Below are positions 1 through 11,017 of a stretch of 64,000 nucleotides of DNA, one piece after another (position 1 is the stretch's first letter; the number at the start of each line of letters is the position of its first letter). The translations under genes were made by a program, and so were the position numbers. Source of the DNA: Petrolisthes cinctipes (taxonomy: Eukaryota > Arthropoda > Malacostraca > Decapoda > Porcellanidae); the NCBI GenBank assembly GCA_033782935.1, contig JAWQEG010004665.1, positions 1 to 64,000 on the forward strand. Direction: 5' to 3'. A model generated the notes under the pieces. It made no database searches and was not told where the DNA came from. It saw nothing but the letters and a program-made list of their open reading frames with translations.

Positions 1-860
1 GTGGTCATTTGGAGGGGTGCGTATTCCTCGATAACAACCCAGGATGCAGTTCAAATATTGTCATGTAAGTGCAGTTTTGATATACGTACGTAAGGGTGAC
101 TTGAGTAAACATTTAAACATCATTCCTCTAGTAGTGAGCTGCATATATATAACTACTTTAAAAAATGAAGAAACTACTTCTAATTTCCAGTAAACAGTCA
201 CATTAATCAAAGCAATTATTTCATAAGAGAAATTAAAACATTGGATAGAAATTATTGTGAGTTATTAATATGTATATAGAAACTTTTATGATTTATCCGT
301 TGAATGTACCTTAGAATGACTTATGTAAACACGTGACAACTTCCATCAAATAATGAGTTGGATTATATTAATTTTACGAATTTTTGCTGCAGTCTTTAAT
401 TTTTTGCAAGCAGGATTTCACTTATCAAAAGCAAAACTGTCAAAAGATACATGCAAATTTAAAGGGGATAGTATACTTTTGGCAAATTGGAGCGCTACGA
501 TTCCTCCAGAGTAAGCCATGAAACAGGACCAGATGAACAAAACTAATGTGCTCTGATGCTTGGGATAGTTTGGAAGAATCAGTTTGCTCCAGATTTACCC
601 AACACTGTACATACTTCCACCTTAAGGGTTTAATTATTGGCTCGAAACACCATTACGTGTATCGAAAATTTAGCAGGCAACTAAGTCCATATGGGAAGGC
701 CTACGAGGAAACAGACGATCTTAATTTATTAATGCTGTACAGGACTAAGGGGTTTTGTTTGGTAGCATTTTGGGAAGGCTAAGTATTGTATTCCTCAACA
801 ATTTGCCCACAGAAAGTTAGAAAGGGTTAAGAACAGTAGATATTTTTGAGGATTAGTGGT

Positions 861-863
<3 letters not shown>

Positions 864-955
<92 letters not shown>

Positions 956-991
956 ATAGGGAGGTAGGTAGGTAGGTAGGTAGGTAGGTAG
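864..991. repeat. (GA)n microsatellite followed by (GGTA)n
   Basis: An almost pure GA array runs from about 864 to 948, then a G run, then about seven to eight GGTA units at 960-991. Pure dinucleotide arrays of this length recur throughout the window. Confidence 0.95.
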
Positions 992-1212
992 AAGGAAAGA
1001 GAAGAGTACCATGAAGAGAGAAAAAGCGAGGGTTGGAAAGGGCACTCAGCTAGATTACTCCCGTCTAATCACAGTTTTTCACCTGCTCTTCCCTCCCCTT
1101 GGTCAGTGGCGAGGGATAAAACCATACTGCTGATGATGGAAGGGAGTCAGGGGTGGGGTGTGGGGGGCTACTCTCCCCTGCTCCCCGGACTCTTGTTTTT
1201 GTCCCTTGCCTC

Positions 1213-1549
<337 letters not shown>

Positions 1550-1689
1550 CGAACACCCTCTTGATTTAGAATTTGTCGGAACTGTTTATGGGAACCTTGG
1601 GGGCCTCCCTCTCCCTGTTCCCCCTGACGAGGTCGTTTTGGGCTACACATAAAAGGCGGAGACGGAAGGAGGAGACGAGGGAGGAGGGA

Positions 1690-2100
1690 AGGGAGTGGAA
1701 ATGAAGGGGAGGAGATGGATGGAGGAAGAGGGGGGGAAATGAAGGGGAGGAGATGGATGGATGGATGGGGGAAGAGGGAGGGAAAATGAAGGGGAGGAGA
1801 TGGATGGATGATGGAGGAGAAAGAGGAGGGGAGTATGTGGAAGATGGAGGGAAATGAAGGGGAGGAGATGGATGGATGGATGGAGGAAGAGGAGGGAGTA
1901 TGTGGAAGAGGAGGGAAATGAAGGGGAGGAGATGGATGATGATGGAGGAAGGAGGGGGGAGTATGTGGAAGAGGGAGGGAAATGAAGGGGAGGAGATGGA
2001 TGGATGGATGGATGGAGGAAAAGGAGGGAGTATGTGGAAGAGGGATGGAATGAAGGGGAGGAGATGGATGATGGATGGAGGAAGAAGTATTGGTTTTAGA
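1690..2100. repeat. Purine-rich minisatellite, about 60-65-bp unit
   Basis: A unit containing GGGGAGGAGATGGATGG, a GGAGGAAGAGG stretch and GTATGTGGAAGA is repeated about six times with length variation in the GATG block. The strand is strongly purine-biased. A reading frame crosses it on each strand, but the peptides are only translated repeats. Confidence 0.85.
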
Positions 2101-2232
2101 AGGATGGAAAGAGGAATAGGGCTGAGGGGAGTATGGGGAAAATTTGAGGGAAGGAGATGTATATTATGAAGGTGGTGGAAGTTGGAGTAGGGAAAGAGGG
2201 GAATGGTACTAGTAGATAGATGGAGGAAAAGT

Positions 2233-2235
<3 letters not shown>

Positions 2236-2285
<50 letters not shown>

Positions 2286-2371
2286 TTGGAAGAAAACGTG
2301 AGAGGGTGTGGAATGGAAGAGGGTGGGATTGGATGGGAAAAATCTAAGGAAGATGGATGGGGACTGAGACG

Positions 2372-2433
<62 letters not shown>
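2236..2433. repeat. Two (GA)n arrays
   Basis: GA arrays at about 2236-2284 and 2375-2433 are separated by roughly 90 bases of unique sequence. Confidence 0.95.
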
Positions 2434-2437
<4 letters not shown>

Positions 2438-3960
2438 TGCGCATTGACCAGAAAGACCTTATGCCACGAAAGAAGTAATAGATGAGAGACAGAGAGCACA
2501 AAGAACACTCGAAATGAAGGAAAAAGGGATAGTGAAACGAAGACTGGGATTGTTACGGGTCCGAAGGGGCGCCTAATAAACCATTTTAGTTATACCCACA
2601 TTTGTGGACACACACACACATCTCTCTCTCTCAGTCATGAATGAAAAAGATTCCGTCTGGTCCCCCCCCCCCCATTCCTGCTGCTGCTCTTTGTTTTGTT
2701 TTCCCTTCAACCTTCTTTCCACTCTTCATTCTGGTGGTCTTGCTGCTGCTATTTCACTTCTTTCTTTTTCTCTCCCCCACTCCTCTTCGGTTTTCAGTAG
2801 GATATTTTTTACAGTCGGAACATTTTTACACACACATTCAGACATACATAGACAATCAGCTAAGTGGATGGTACACGTGTACAGGATTGTGCCGGCGTGT
2901 GATTCATTACACATGTGAAAATGTGCATTTGTGTATGCATCTAATAATGTGTATTATGTACCAGTGTGAGTACTGTATAGCCCCAGCGACGTGCATGATA
3001 CAGGGTCGTGCCATCGTTTGAAACATGAATAGTAAGCATGGTGACCAAGAGCTTTCATCAAACACCAGAGATTATCATGCTAGAATACCAGATCACCCTT
3101 GACGGACGTGGATGGCTTGGTCGCATTTAGCACCCCCAAGTCTGCCAGGGTACGAGGAAAATGTAGCTCGAGTGTCGCTCTGTTGCATTAATGGAGTAAT
3201 CTGTTTATTCCACCTGATGGTATTGTTTTTGTCGTTTAAGTGAATGAAAAGGGAATGGTCAGAAAAACCATGTAGGAAAAGGAGGAACAGATGAAAAGGA
3301 GAAATCTTTGAAAAAAGAAAACTGGTCGGCTCAGGTCCAAAGGGGCACCTAAACCCTTTGGTATAGCCCAAGCCTTTACAGGCATCTCCCTTTTGGTGAA
3401 GGTCGTTAAAAACAGGCTTTACTAACATGGAACACTTTATAGCTACTGACCAGGCCTAACCAAACCCATTGTTACCCGACATACAGTAAGTAACCAACTG
3501 ACAAGATTATACTTAACAGAAAGCTAATAGCCTCTCCTAAATAAAAGTCCCTGTCCCTTGAAAGACCTCGATCAGACAAGGGGGTCAGGCAGGAACTCAT
3601 TAATTCCACCTCACGTTTCAGCTCTCCTAGGGAGGTGATGACCCTTCCTCTTGTGGTCCCGATGGATGTGTGCATGTGTGTGATTAAGTGACCATGAATA
3701 CGTACATGTGAGTGAAAGATGAGTGGCGAGGAGACTGGGTGCAAAGTTTATAATATCCATCGCCTCATATACCGAGCAGATCATAACTTCCAGCCTCAAT
3801 TTTTGTCAAACTCATTGTTAAACTTCCAAAGTAGGTATAACTTGCACAATTATTACTTAAAGCTACTAATTGTTTAATCCCTAGATCAGAACTTCATATA
3901 TGAAACTCAGATCCGTGTATAAATTTCTGATCTGAATCAATCTCCTAATTATAATCCACA

Positions 3961-4236
3961 GGTTATAAAATGGACAGCCGGAGTGTGAACGGGACAATGA
4001 CTGGGGGACTGTGGATCGAGCACCGTCCCTGGGGCAGCTCCTCAGGCAACACCACCAGCGACGACAACAAAAACGATGCAGCCACCCCAGAGAAACTACT
4101 CAACCTCACCACTGTTGTGCCTGGGGACTACGCTGAGGTGGACGGGCCCGCTGCTCCTCTTATGCCCCAGCAGCAGGCACCTCCCCCAGGGACCCCAGTT
4201 GCCTATGCCACCACTAACATTATTAGGACCAGGAAT
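3961..4236 (+). CDS. robo: Roundabout (Robo) receptor, exon with CC0 and CC1 motifs
   Basis: This internal coding exon is 276 bases, 92 codons, phase 0 at both ends. Acceptor ..CCACAG is at 3955-3960 and donor AAT|GTAAGT after 4236. It encodes the juxtamembrane part of the Robo cytoplasmic tail: GGLWIEHRPWG (residues 15-25), EKLLN (44-48), the CC0-like DYAEVD (56-61) and the CC1-like PVAYATTNII (79-88). Both tyrosines lie in motifs known in the Robo family as Abl phosphorylation sites or partner-binding segments. There is no transmembrane segment, so Ig, FN3 and TM exons must lie to the left of the window. The ATG at 3970 is an internal Met, because the frame is open from the acceptor (VIKM..). 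Robo is much the best fit; the paralogue is inferred from the CC2 motif in the last exon. Confidence 0.85.
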
Positions 4237-4561
4237 GTAAGTAACACAATCTCCAGCAACTCCAAGAAAACCCATTACTTATATTATTATGGAACTACCA
4301 TACTCATAGAAAGAATCACTCTGAGAAAAAATATTTCTGAATTTCCTCTTCAGTTTGCATGCAGGGTAGGGCACTTGCAAATCATATAGTGGGTTGTATT
4401 CACTCACACATTAGAATGCCTGTGCTGGCAACAGTTTCCCAGCTGGAAGATTGGCCAATCAGGCCAATGAAGAGTGACAGTAAGCTAGTGTGATAACTAT
4501 CACACAGTCAAAATTAAAGTCTTGGTATAATACAGTATTAATGAAGTGTGTTCAATGACAG
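4237..4561 (+). other. robo: robo intron
   Basis: A 325-base intron between donor GTAAGT (4237) and acceptor GACAG (ends 4561). No other feature seen. Confidence 0.75.
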
Positions 4562-4732
4562 GGAGAGAAAGTGGACCAGAACATCCCCGTGTATGGCAGC
4601 ATGTATGGTGATGGCACGTCCATGGACCATCACCATCACCCCATGCGGGAGGACAACCTCGTCCTTTATTGTACTCTCAAAAAGCAGCAGCTCTACAAGC
4701 CGTCACTCTCCCCAGCTCTCAATGCCAAGCAG
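4562..4732 (+). CDS. robo: Roundabout receptor, second visible exon
   Basis: 171 bases, 57 codons, phase 0-0. Acceptor ACAG ends at 4561 and donor CAG|GTAAAA follows 4732. The peptide begins GEKVDQNIPVYGSMYGDG, has a His/Met patch (MDHHHHPMRED) and continues LVLYCTLKKQQLYKPSLSP. It joins the preceding exon without a phase break. No named domain was recognised within it. It is placed in robo because frame, phase and codon style continue across both junctions. Confidence 0.8.
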
Positions 4733-5304
4733 GTAAAAGAAAAAAAAAGTGGTTTCAGTACAGCCGAGCCTTGAGAGTTCCAACTTCTTTCCTTCCAGTA
4801 CAGTGTTCTCAGTTGGCACTCCTGCTCCATGGTACCAAGTTTAAATAATAGCCTACTAATGTATGCCTGTACTGTGATTTTTGTAATTATTCTTCACAAC
4901 AGCATTTATTAACAATCGCTAAAGTTAAGTTCTCTTTCGGGAATGTCTCTTCATGGGGTGGTCACCAGACAAAGAAACTCCACTGTCATTCTGGGTTTGT
5001 TGCTGGGGGTCATTGTACATGTATGTGCATTTATTCCATAGCTCATAATTTTGATTGGTTTGTACTGTCTACCAGCAGTGAACACTTTAAGGAAATATTT
5101 AGCAGGAACCCATGTAAACATCCCATTGGCTTTATGAAAGATGTATCCACCAGAGATGTAGAGTCCGTTTGGATTTAATATACTGTATGTTTTAGAATTA
5201 GGCTGGAGATGCATGGACTCAAAGGGATGCGTCAAAATCAGGAGTTGTGAAGCATTGGACCAACAAGACTTCTGCAGTTGCATTCTTATGTTCTATTTCG
5301 ACAG
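4733..5304 (+). other. robo: robo intron
   Basis: A 572-base intron from GTAAAA to the acceptor TTTCGACAG ending at 5304. No further feature supported. Confidence 0.7.
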
Positions 5305-5514
5305 CCTCATGTTGTGATGCAACGAGGGTACATTCCCCCATGGGAGCAGCACGCACCTCCCCCACTACCAGAGAACCCACCCCCTGACCACCATCTCCAT
5401 CATCAGCAACAACAGCAGCAACAGCCCACCAACTCCTCACCACCACCCCAGGCCTTCCCCCAGCAGATGTCACCACAGTGGAGGCATCAATCTCCAATGA
5501 TCAACAGGGCTATG
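5305..5514 (+). CDS. robo: Roundabout receptor, proline/glutamine-rich exon
   Basis: 210 bases, 70 codons, phase 0-0. Acceptor CGACAG ends at 5304 and donor ATG|GTATGC follows 5514. The peptide starts PHVVMQRGYIPPWEQH and is low-complexity: proline runs, a DHHLHH patch and a seven-glutamine tract, ending SPMINRAM. This fits the disordered linker between CC1 and CC2 in Robo tails. The glutamine run is mixed CAA/CAG and is a likely length-polymorphic site. If the exon were read through, the frame would end 24 bases past the donor (stop ending 5538). Confidence 0.75.
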
Positions 5515-8388
5515 GTATGCCAAGCAGGTGGACCTTGATATTGTGGATTTCAATAAGTTTCCATGAATACTTTGAACTCGCGTTCTTAATTTTTGTCACC
5601 CTTTCTTTCTCATACTTATTGCCCCATACCCCAGTTATGTGTAAATATATTTCCTTTGATCAAATTCAGTTGTTATAAGATTATTCTCATAAGGCTACTG
5701 TGACGGGAAATTAAGATTATTATTATTTAATTAATTAGTGATGTAAAATTTACTTACTGTAAATCTTACCTTACCCGGACTTATCTTGGACCTTCATTGT
5801 GTTGGCTTCAACGATCATCAACAGAGGTTAATTATCCCATTTTATCCCAACTTCCGTCAACATAAATTTATTTTATGTGGGTTCTTTCGATATATATGCA
5901 CATATAATAGTATTCACAGAATGGTAAAGGTGTACGAAACAACCAATTTACAATTACTTTACTATATTTATTAATTCCAGTCGTTCACCAACAATTAAAT
6001 TATTTAAACAATTAATTTATTACCACACGCATACACTTCCACTAGAACAAAATAGCTAACTAGCTAATATCGTAATAATTAATAAATACCATTCGTTTTC
6101 TTCACTGTCTCGTAATGTTCGTTTGTTCTCGCACTGTTTTACTTACTATTTTTCTCACGATAAAGCTATCTTACGTTACTCACTGATTAAATAAGTCTAA
6201 CACTGTGATTAATTGTTTATTAGGTGCTATTTCAAGAACTTCCTACTCAATTACTTTAAATAATATTTAAATGCAAACTAACACTGTCGAGTTTGGAATC
6301 TAAAATCTGAAGATCGCTTCCTAGACTTCAGTTAAGGATATGTCCTACAACTGTTTAAATTTTCAATGTCAATACACACAATATCACTCATACTCACGTA
6401 CCTTCTCAATGAAAACCAAGGCAGTCTCGACTGGCCTCGTAGGGAAAACCTCTCCTCTTACCTTATTTACCAATCAGTATTCAACCTTGGTTATCCCTTC
6501 GTCACGAGAGACAAAGGCCGAGGTAAGAGAGAGAGACTGAGCAAGGACGAGCAATACATGCAATTTTAATATACGACGTATAAATAATTCCCTATGATTT
6601 CTCCACTTCACGATCATATGCAATTTAAGGAATTAACTGTCGTGTCGGCATAATTAATTCCCTCGCCAATACGAGCAGGAGACTACGAACGAAAGGACGG
6701 TTACAAAGGGACTCGTGGGTGCTTTCATAACCTACTGCCTTGTACTCCTCCACCCACATACGGTAAAGCTAACTAACTTACCAGTGGAAACTTTCGCCTG
6801 TTCAAATACGTCCTATTCCCTATGCTTACGAAATATTATTATTATTATTTTTATACCACGAGTCAATCATCAACTCGTGACAGCTACATATACAGTAGAG
6901 TAGTAGCCTTACCTAATAAGTGCATTTAGAGACCACAAATTATCTGATAAGAATGGAGCATCATCCCAAAATGCTACATATAGTTGTGTTGTTAGTCTAT
7001 GGTTAGATATACCCATATTTCACTTATTCTGAACAATAAAAGCTTAATTTTATTATATTATAAAAACCTAATTTTTTATTCCAGATTCAAATCTTTCTCA
7101 AAATATAATCACTTGTTGCTTGTCACAAGACCTACCTTTGGTAAAAAGTTAGTTAAAATCCACACAACCTTTTAACTAATCCTGCTAACAAACAGACAGT
7201 CAAACAACTGAGCCAGAAACATAACCTTTTGACAGAGGTGATTTCATGTTTGCATTTGATGTAGGTTCATGTTTCCTTTAGGAAAGTATTGATTGCAGAG
7301 ATGCAAGCAATAATATAAAGATTTTGTGTGAAGCCTCTATAGAGGAAGGGTAGCTCAGCCGTACAGATGGAGTTATGACAGAGTACTCCTCTTTCTTGCA
7401 CCAGATATCCCACTCATAACATCACCCAGTAAGTCCCAAGGATAATTGAAGTCCAGATTAAAAACAATTCCCACTTTTAATAACACAACTATGAATTCAG
7501 CACAACAGGATACTTGTAAGAATAGTTGATTTCAAATTACAAAGCAGTCCACCTAAATAACAATGATCAAAGAACAAGCAATAATTCAGTACGTGTACTC
7601 GACTCTTCTAGTCGTTAGCAGCCGGGTGGGCCACACAGTGTAGGAGGTACAGTCAGACCACATAGCACTTTTACACTTTGAAGAATGGTATAAGGTACAG
7701 CCCGACCACAATTATCACACTCTGAAGTACAGTATAGTATATAGGCATGACACGGAAACGGCTCAGTGACCGTGACAACCCGAAGAAGAGACTAGCTGGT
7801 GGAGGACAGAGATGGTGGTGTGTGAGAGCTCTGGTGTCTCAGTGTGCTCCGCTCGTCGTTGAAGGAGGCAGTCCATGACGTAAGCTTGGTTTGGAGTCAA
7901 GACTGACAAGCAATACAGCAAGAGCTAGAAAATATGAAACCTCGATATAAACTTCGAATCATATGAAAATAAACTAGAGGGTATAATTCCGCGTCCAGTA
8001 TGAAGCCACGAGATTGATAAACTATCAATAAGGTAGTCTTTCCCTTACAGCCTCTTTGGTCCAAAGCCATACACTTGTAGTTCTTCTACTATACTTCCTT
8101 TTCATGTTTCTGTCTCCTCTCTAACACCTTTTCTTTCATGCTGGAGGAGGTTGCCTTCATGCATGACTTGAATTACAGATCACAAGTTGTTAACAGCCCT
8201 CAACCTCTCCACTTATTCTGACCAAGAAAATGGTGACTTACAGACATTAGTGCAAAGCTTTGTTTTGACCTCCTTTGGGTTACCTATGATATGAACAGGA
8301 GATACAACAAACTGTAGATTTAACACTTCTCAGCAACTTAATTCTAGTTTTGCCATTACAACTTAGTATCACAACATTTATATTGCAG
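5515..8388 (+). other. robo: robo intron, AT-rich, no exon recognised
   Basis: A 2874-base intron bounded by GTATGC and TATTGCAG. It is AT-rich, with short ATT/AAT runs at 5715-5740 and 6834-6850. The stretch 5700-6900 starts and ends with similar GTGACGGGA / CGTGACAGC words and may be an old mobile element, but terminal repeats are not clear enough to call. 7300-8060 is less AT-rich without a convincing frame. Confidence 0.6.
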
Positions 8389-9105
8389 GCTGCCACTGGT
8401 TCACTGCCTCGTCAGCTGAACAAGAGGAAGGCCAGTCCTTCTGTACCCAAGAGGGGCATCAACACTGGTGACTTTGATGTGAACAATGACCCAACCCTCC
8501 CACCTCCTCCAAGTGACCTGACCCTCCCTGGCACTCCACCAGCACGCAGGGATGCTGGTCACCCCCTTCAGAACTCGAGTGGTGTGGGTTTGCAAGGGCT
8601 GCAGGGCCTGAGTGGATCCCGCATGATGGGCACCCCAGGGGCTCCACGTCTGGCCCGAGAATACAGCCCCAGCCGTCTGCCTGATATGTATGGTGGCAGC
8701 TCGATCTACCAGGGACCTATTGATGAAGAAGAGGAGCATGAATCCCACTACAACGGAGGCAGTGCTATTTATACAGACAACAGTGCCATGTATGAATCAA
8801 CTTCTGCTTTCTACGGCAGTATGGGAGAGAAGGCGTTTGCTGCCGACTGCAACAATCCACTTCTGGTTCAACAAAAGTCAACTCCATCAGCCTATCAGCA
8901 CACCAATCCCAACTCCCTACACAGCCCTCACCACCAGCACAACAACATCTCGCACAACAACCCAAGTAAACAAGTTAATGGAATCAAAGACATGTTGTTA
9001 CAGCAGAACTTGCCACCTCCTCCAAGAAGTGACTGTATTGTACCACCCAGTTCCCAGGCAGTGTCTCAAATGGGTTTCCAGCAGCCACTATCACACCCAC
9101 GGTAA
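8389..9105 (+). CDS. robo: Roundabout receptor, last visible exon with CC2 (Enabled-binding) motif and stop
   Basis: 717 bases, 238 codons plus TAA at 9103-9105. Acceptor TTGCAG ends at 8388. After a basic start (LPRQLNKRKASPSVPKRG) comes NDPTLPPPPSDLTLPGTPP. Its LPPPP begins at 8497 and matches the CC2 motif, the FPPPP-type EVH1 ligand through which Robo recruits Enabled. Tyrosine-rich repeats follow (MYGGSSIYQG, GGSAIYTDNSAMYESTSAFYG). A second LPPPP is at 9010-9024, followed by RSD, near the end. CC2 argues for a Robo1-type receptor over CC2-less paralogues. The frame ends naturally at TAA. However, CG|GTAACC just before it could act as a donor to a further exon, so the C-terminus is not certain. 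Together the four exons give 457 residues of tail. Confidence 0.8.
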   Translation, partial: AATGSLPRQLNKRKASPSVPKRGINTGDFDVNNDPTLPPPPSDLTLPGTPPARRDAGHPLQNSSGVGLQGLQGLSGSRMMGTPGAPRLAREYSPSRLPDMYGGSSIYQGPIDEEEEHESHYNGGSAIYTDNSAMYESTSAFYGSMGEKAFAADCNNPLLVQQKSTPSAYQHTNPNSLHSPHHQHNNISHNNPSKQVNGIKDMLLQQNLPPPPRSDCIVPPSSQAVSQMGFQQPLSHPR

Positions 9106-10341
9106 CCTGCTGTTCCAGACAGACATAAAAATCTCTACTTAAGGGGGTAACATGTTCTTAGCAGGTATAAGGCTATTGATTCCAACAACATGGCAAAAGA
9201 TATATGGCTCAGGTATAGCTGGTGTGTTTTGTGGCAAGTTTGGAATTATCAGTAGCCTCCAATTTGCAGACATATCAACCCCCCTTAACTCCATAGTCTT
9301 CTAGCAACTTAAAGTGAGTAGTGTTTTACTAGTGACATAAATTAGTAACTGTGTTCATGGTGTATCACAGAAGAGTGTGCATTATTGGCTTGTGGATGAA
9401 AATACAGAGTATGTGCTATGTTAAGTTACATATAGTGAAGCCAATATGACCATACCAACACTGTTAAAAACACTGATGTGTTTCTTTGAGGTGATGTATT
9501 TGCTTTTACTATCATAATCAGCAAGTACATAAATGGTAGAGAATTGATTTAGCTCAGTTCTCTTGAATGTCGAGAACAAATGTGTCTGATAGTGTCTACT
9601 ATACAGGCTTTGCTCTAAGTTAATTTCCTTAACCTAGAAGTGTGTAAAAGATCTTCCTTAAAGTGATGTGTAATGTGTTCATAATGCGGTGTTGTGTGTG
9701 TACGTGTAGAATGTGAACCAACAGTAAATCATTATTTGGCATGGCTAAGGGCATGAAATATATGTGAAATGAATCCCTGTATGAATAACTCTTGATCCAA
9801 TGGAAAATGGAAGTTTATGGTCACAAAATTCCGAGGGCTTAGTGTAAAACTAGTGTTGAACTAATTACACATACCAGGAAAATTAGACTACAACTGAAGG
9901 CCACTGTGTGCATACCAAGGGAGACATGTGAATAATTAAGTGTTCATGAGTTTAATAATAGTGCATGTTGAAGCTCGGTACAACAAGGGTTTCCTAAACA
10001 TGTTATGACAACAGTGCACACCAAAGTCCAGATATGATATTACTGATACAAAAGTCAGTAGTGTTGCTCTGTGGAAATTTATGTGAAGAGGAAAATATGT
10101 GAAGAGCAAAGATGCATCAGGGGTTCTATAAGCATAACATGCTTGAGTGGACTATTAAATATTCTAATTATCTTGCATGAAAGTCCCTAATGACTTATAA
10201 AACTACTTTAACTCGTATAGCAGCATAAAATGGCATACATACCTCATAAAAAGATTAAGAGTAATTTTTAAAAGGACTCTTGTTACTATGTATATGCATA
10301 TGTACTATGGGCTTGCTAGTGATGAGGTAGATGTCCTATTA
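9106..10341 (+). other. Probable robo 3' untranslated region
   Basis: AT-rich sequence without open frames follows the stop. The extent of the UTR cannot be fixed because no single poly(A) signal stands out. Confidence 0.4.
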
Positions 10342-11017
10342 CAGTAAATCCTCGATATATCGAGTTAGCTGAGGGGAGATGTGAGTCCATAAACCTGACA
10401 GTTTGGTACCCCCAGATATATAGAACTAGCTGGAGTGAGGTGTGAGTTGATAAAGCTGAAAGTTTGAAAAGCCAAAGTTGCCCCATGTGCCTCACAAAAA
10501 ATTGAGAATTATCGAAGCCTGGATAGTACATTGGAGTAAATATAGAACACAGTACTGTACTTTTAATGCAGTGTGGTACTTCCCATGGTACAAAACAATG
10601 CTGTAGGCACACTGTACACACCAGAGTATGCCGCAAGTGCACTTTAATGGACTTAGGACAGTATCACTAGGGCACTATCGTACTGTAACTATACACAACA
10701 ATAACTCGAGACTCAGTATTGTAAACCTTGCCCGAGTGATTTAATTAATCGCGGACCGAGAGTGCTGTACACTATGGCTGTGCAGCAGATCTTTAATATG
10801 GGAATAATGTGAGGGAGTATCAAGATATGATAGCAACACTACACATGCATTAAGAGCTAGGTAAAGACTGAGGAGAGAAGTATCATACAACCACATGCAT
10901 GACTCATGCCACCCACACCACTGTATTTGAACAATATGTAGTTTGTTCAGTAGGGTCGGAGGAGTAGAAAAATTCCTTGTTAACTCTAATGAGGTTCGAT
11001 ATATCGAGGGTTAACTG
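10342..11017. mobile_element. Non-autonomous pogo/Tigger-like DNA element (676 bp)
   Basis: Left end CAGTAAATCCTCGATATATC (10342) and the reverse complement of the right end CAGTTAACCCTCGATATATC form imperfect terminal inverted repeats that agree at 17 of 20 bases; both continue with GA. The CAGTnnnnCCTCGnTATAnCG style is that of pogo/Tigger-type Tc1-mariner elements. TA precedes the left end, but the right flank reads TCC, so the expected TA duplication is not intact. No transposase frame is present inside. Confidence 0.55.

Noticed and set aside
1566..2501. 311-codon minus-strand open frame
   Set aside because: It is a translation of GA arrays and the 60-65-bp minisatellite; Ser/Leu/Pro/Ile only in repeat order.
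5219..5497. Minus-strand frame opposite the robo Q/P-rich exon
   Set aside because: Shadow of the + strand exon, which has matching phases and splice sites.
7340..7420. tRNA-like GGGTAGCTCAGCCGTACAGA
   Set aside because: Only the D-arm-like word is present; no anticodon or TPsiC arm can be formed.
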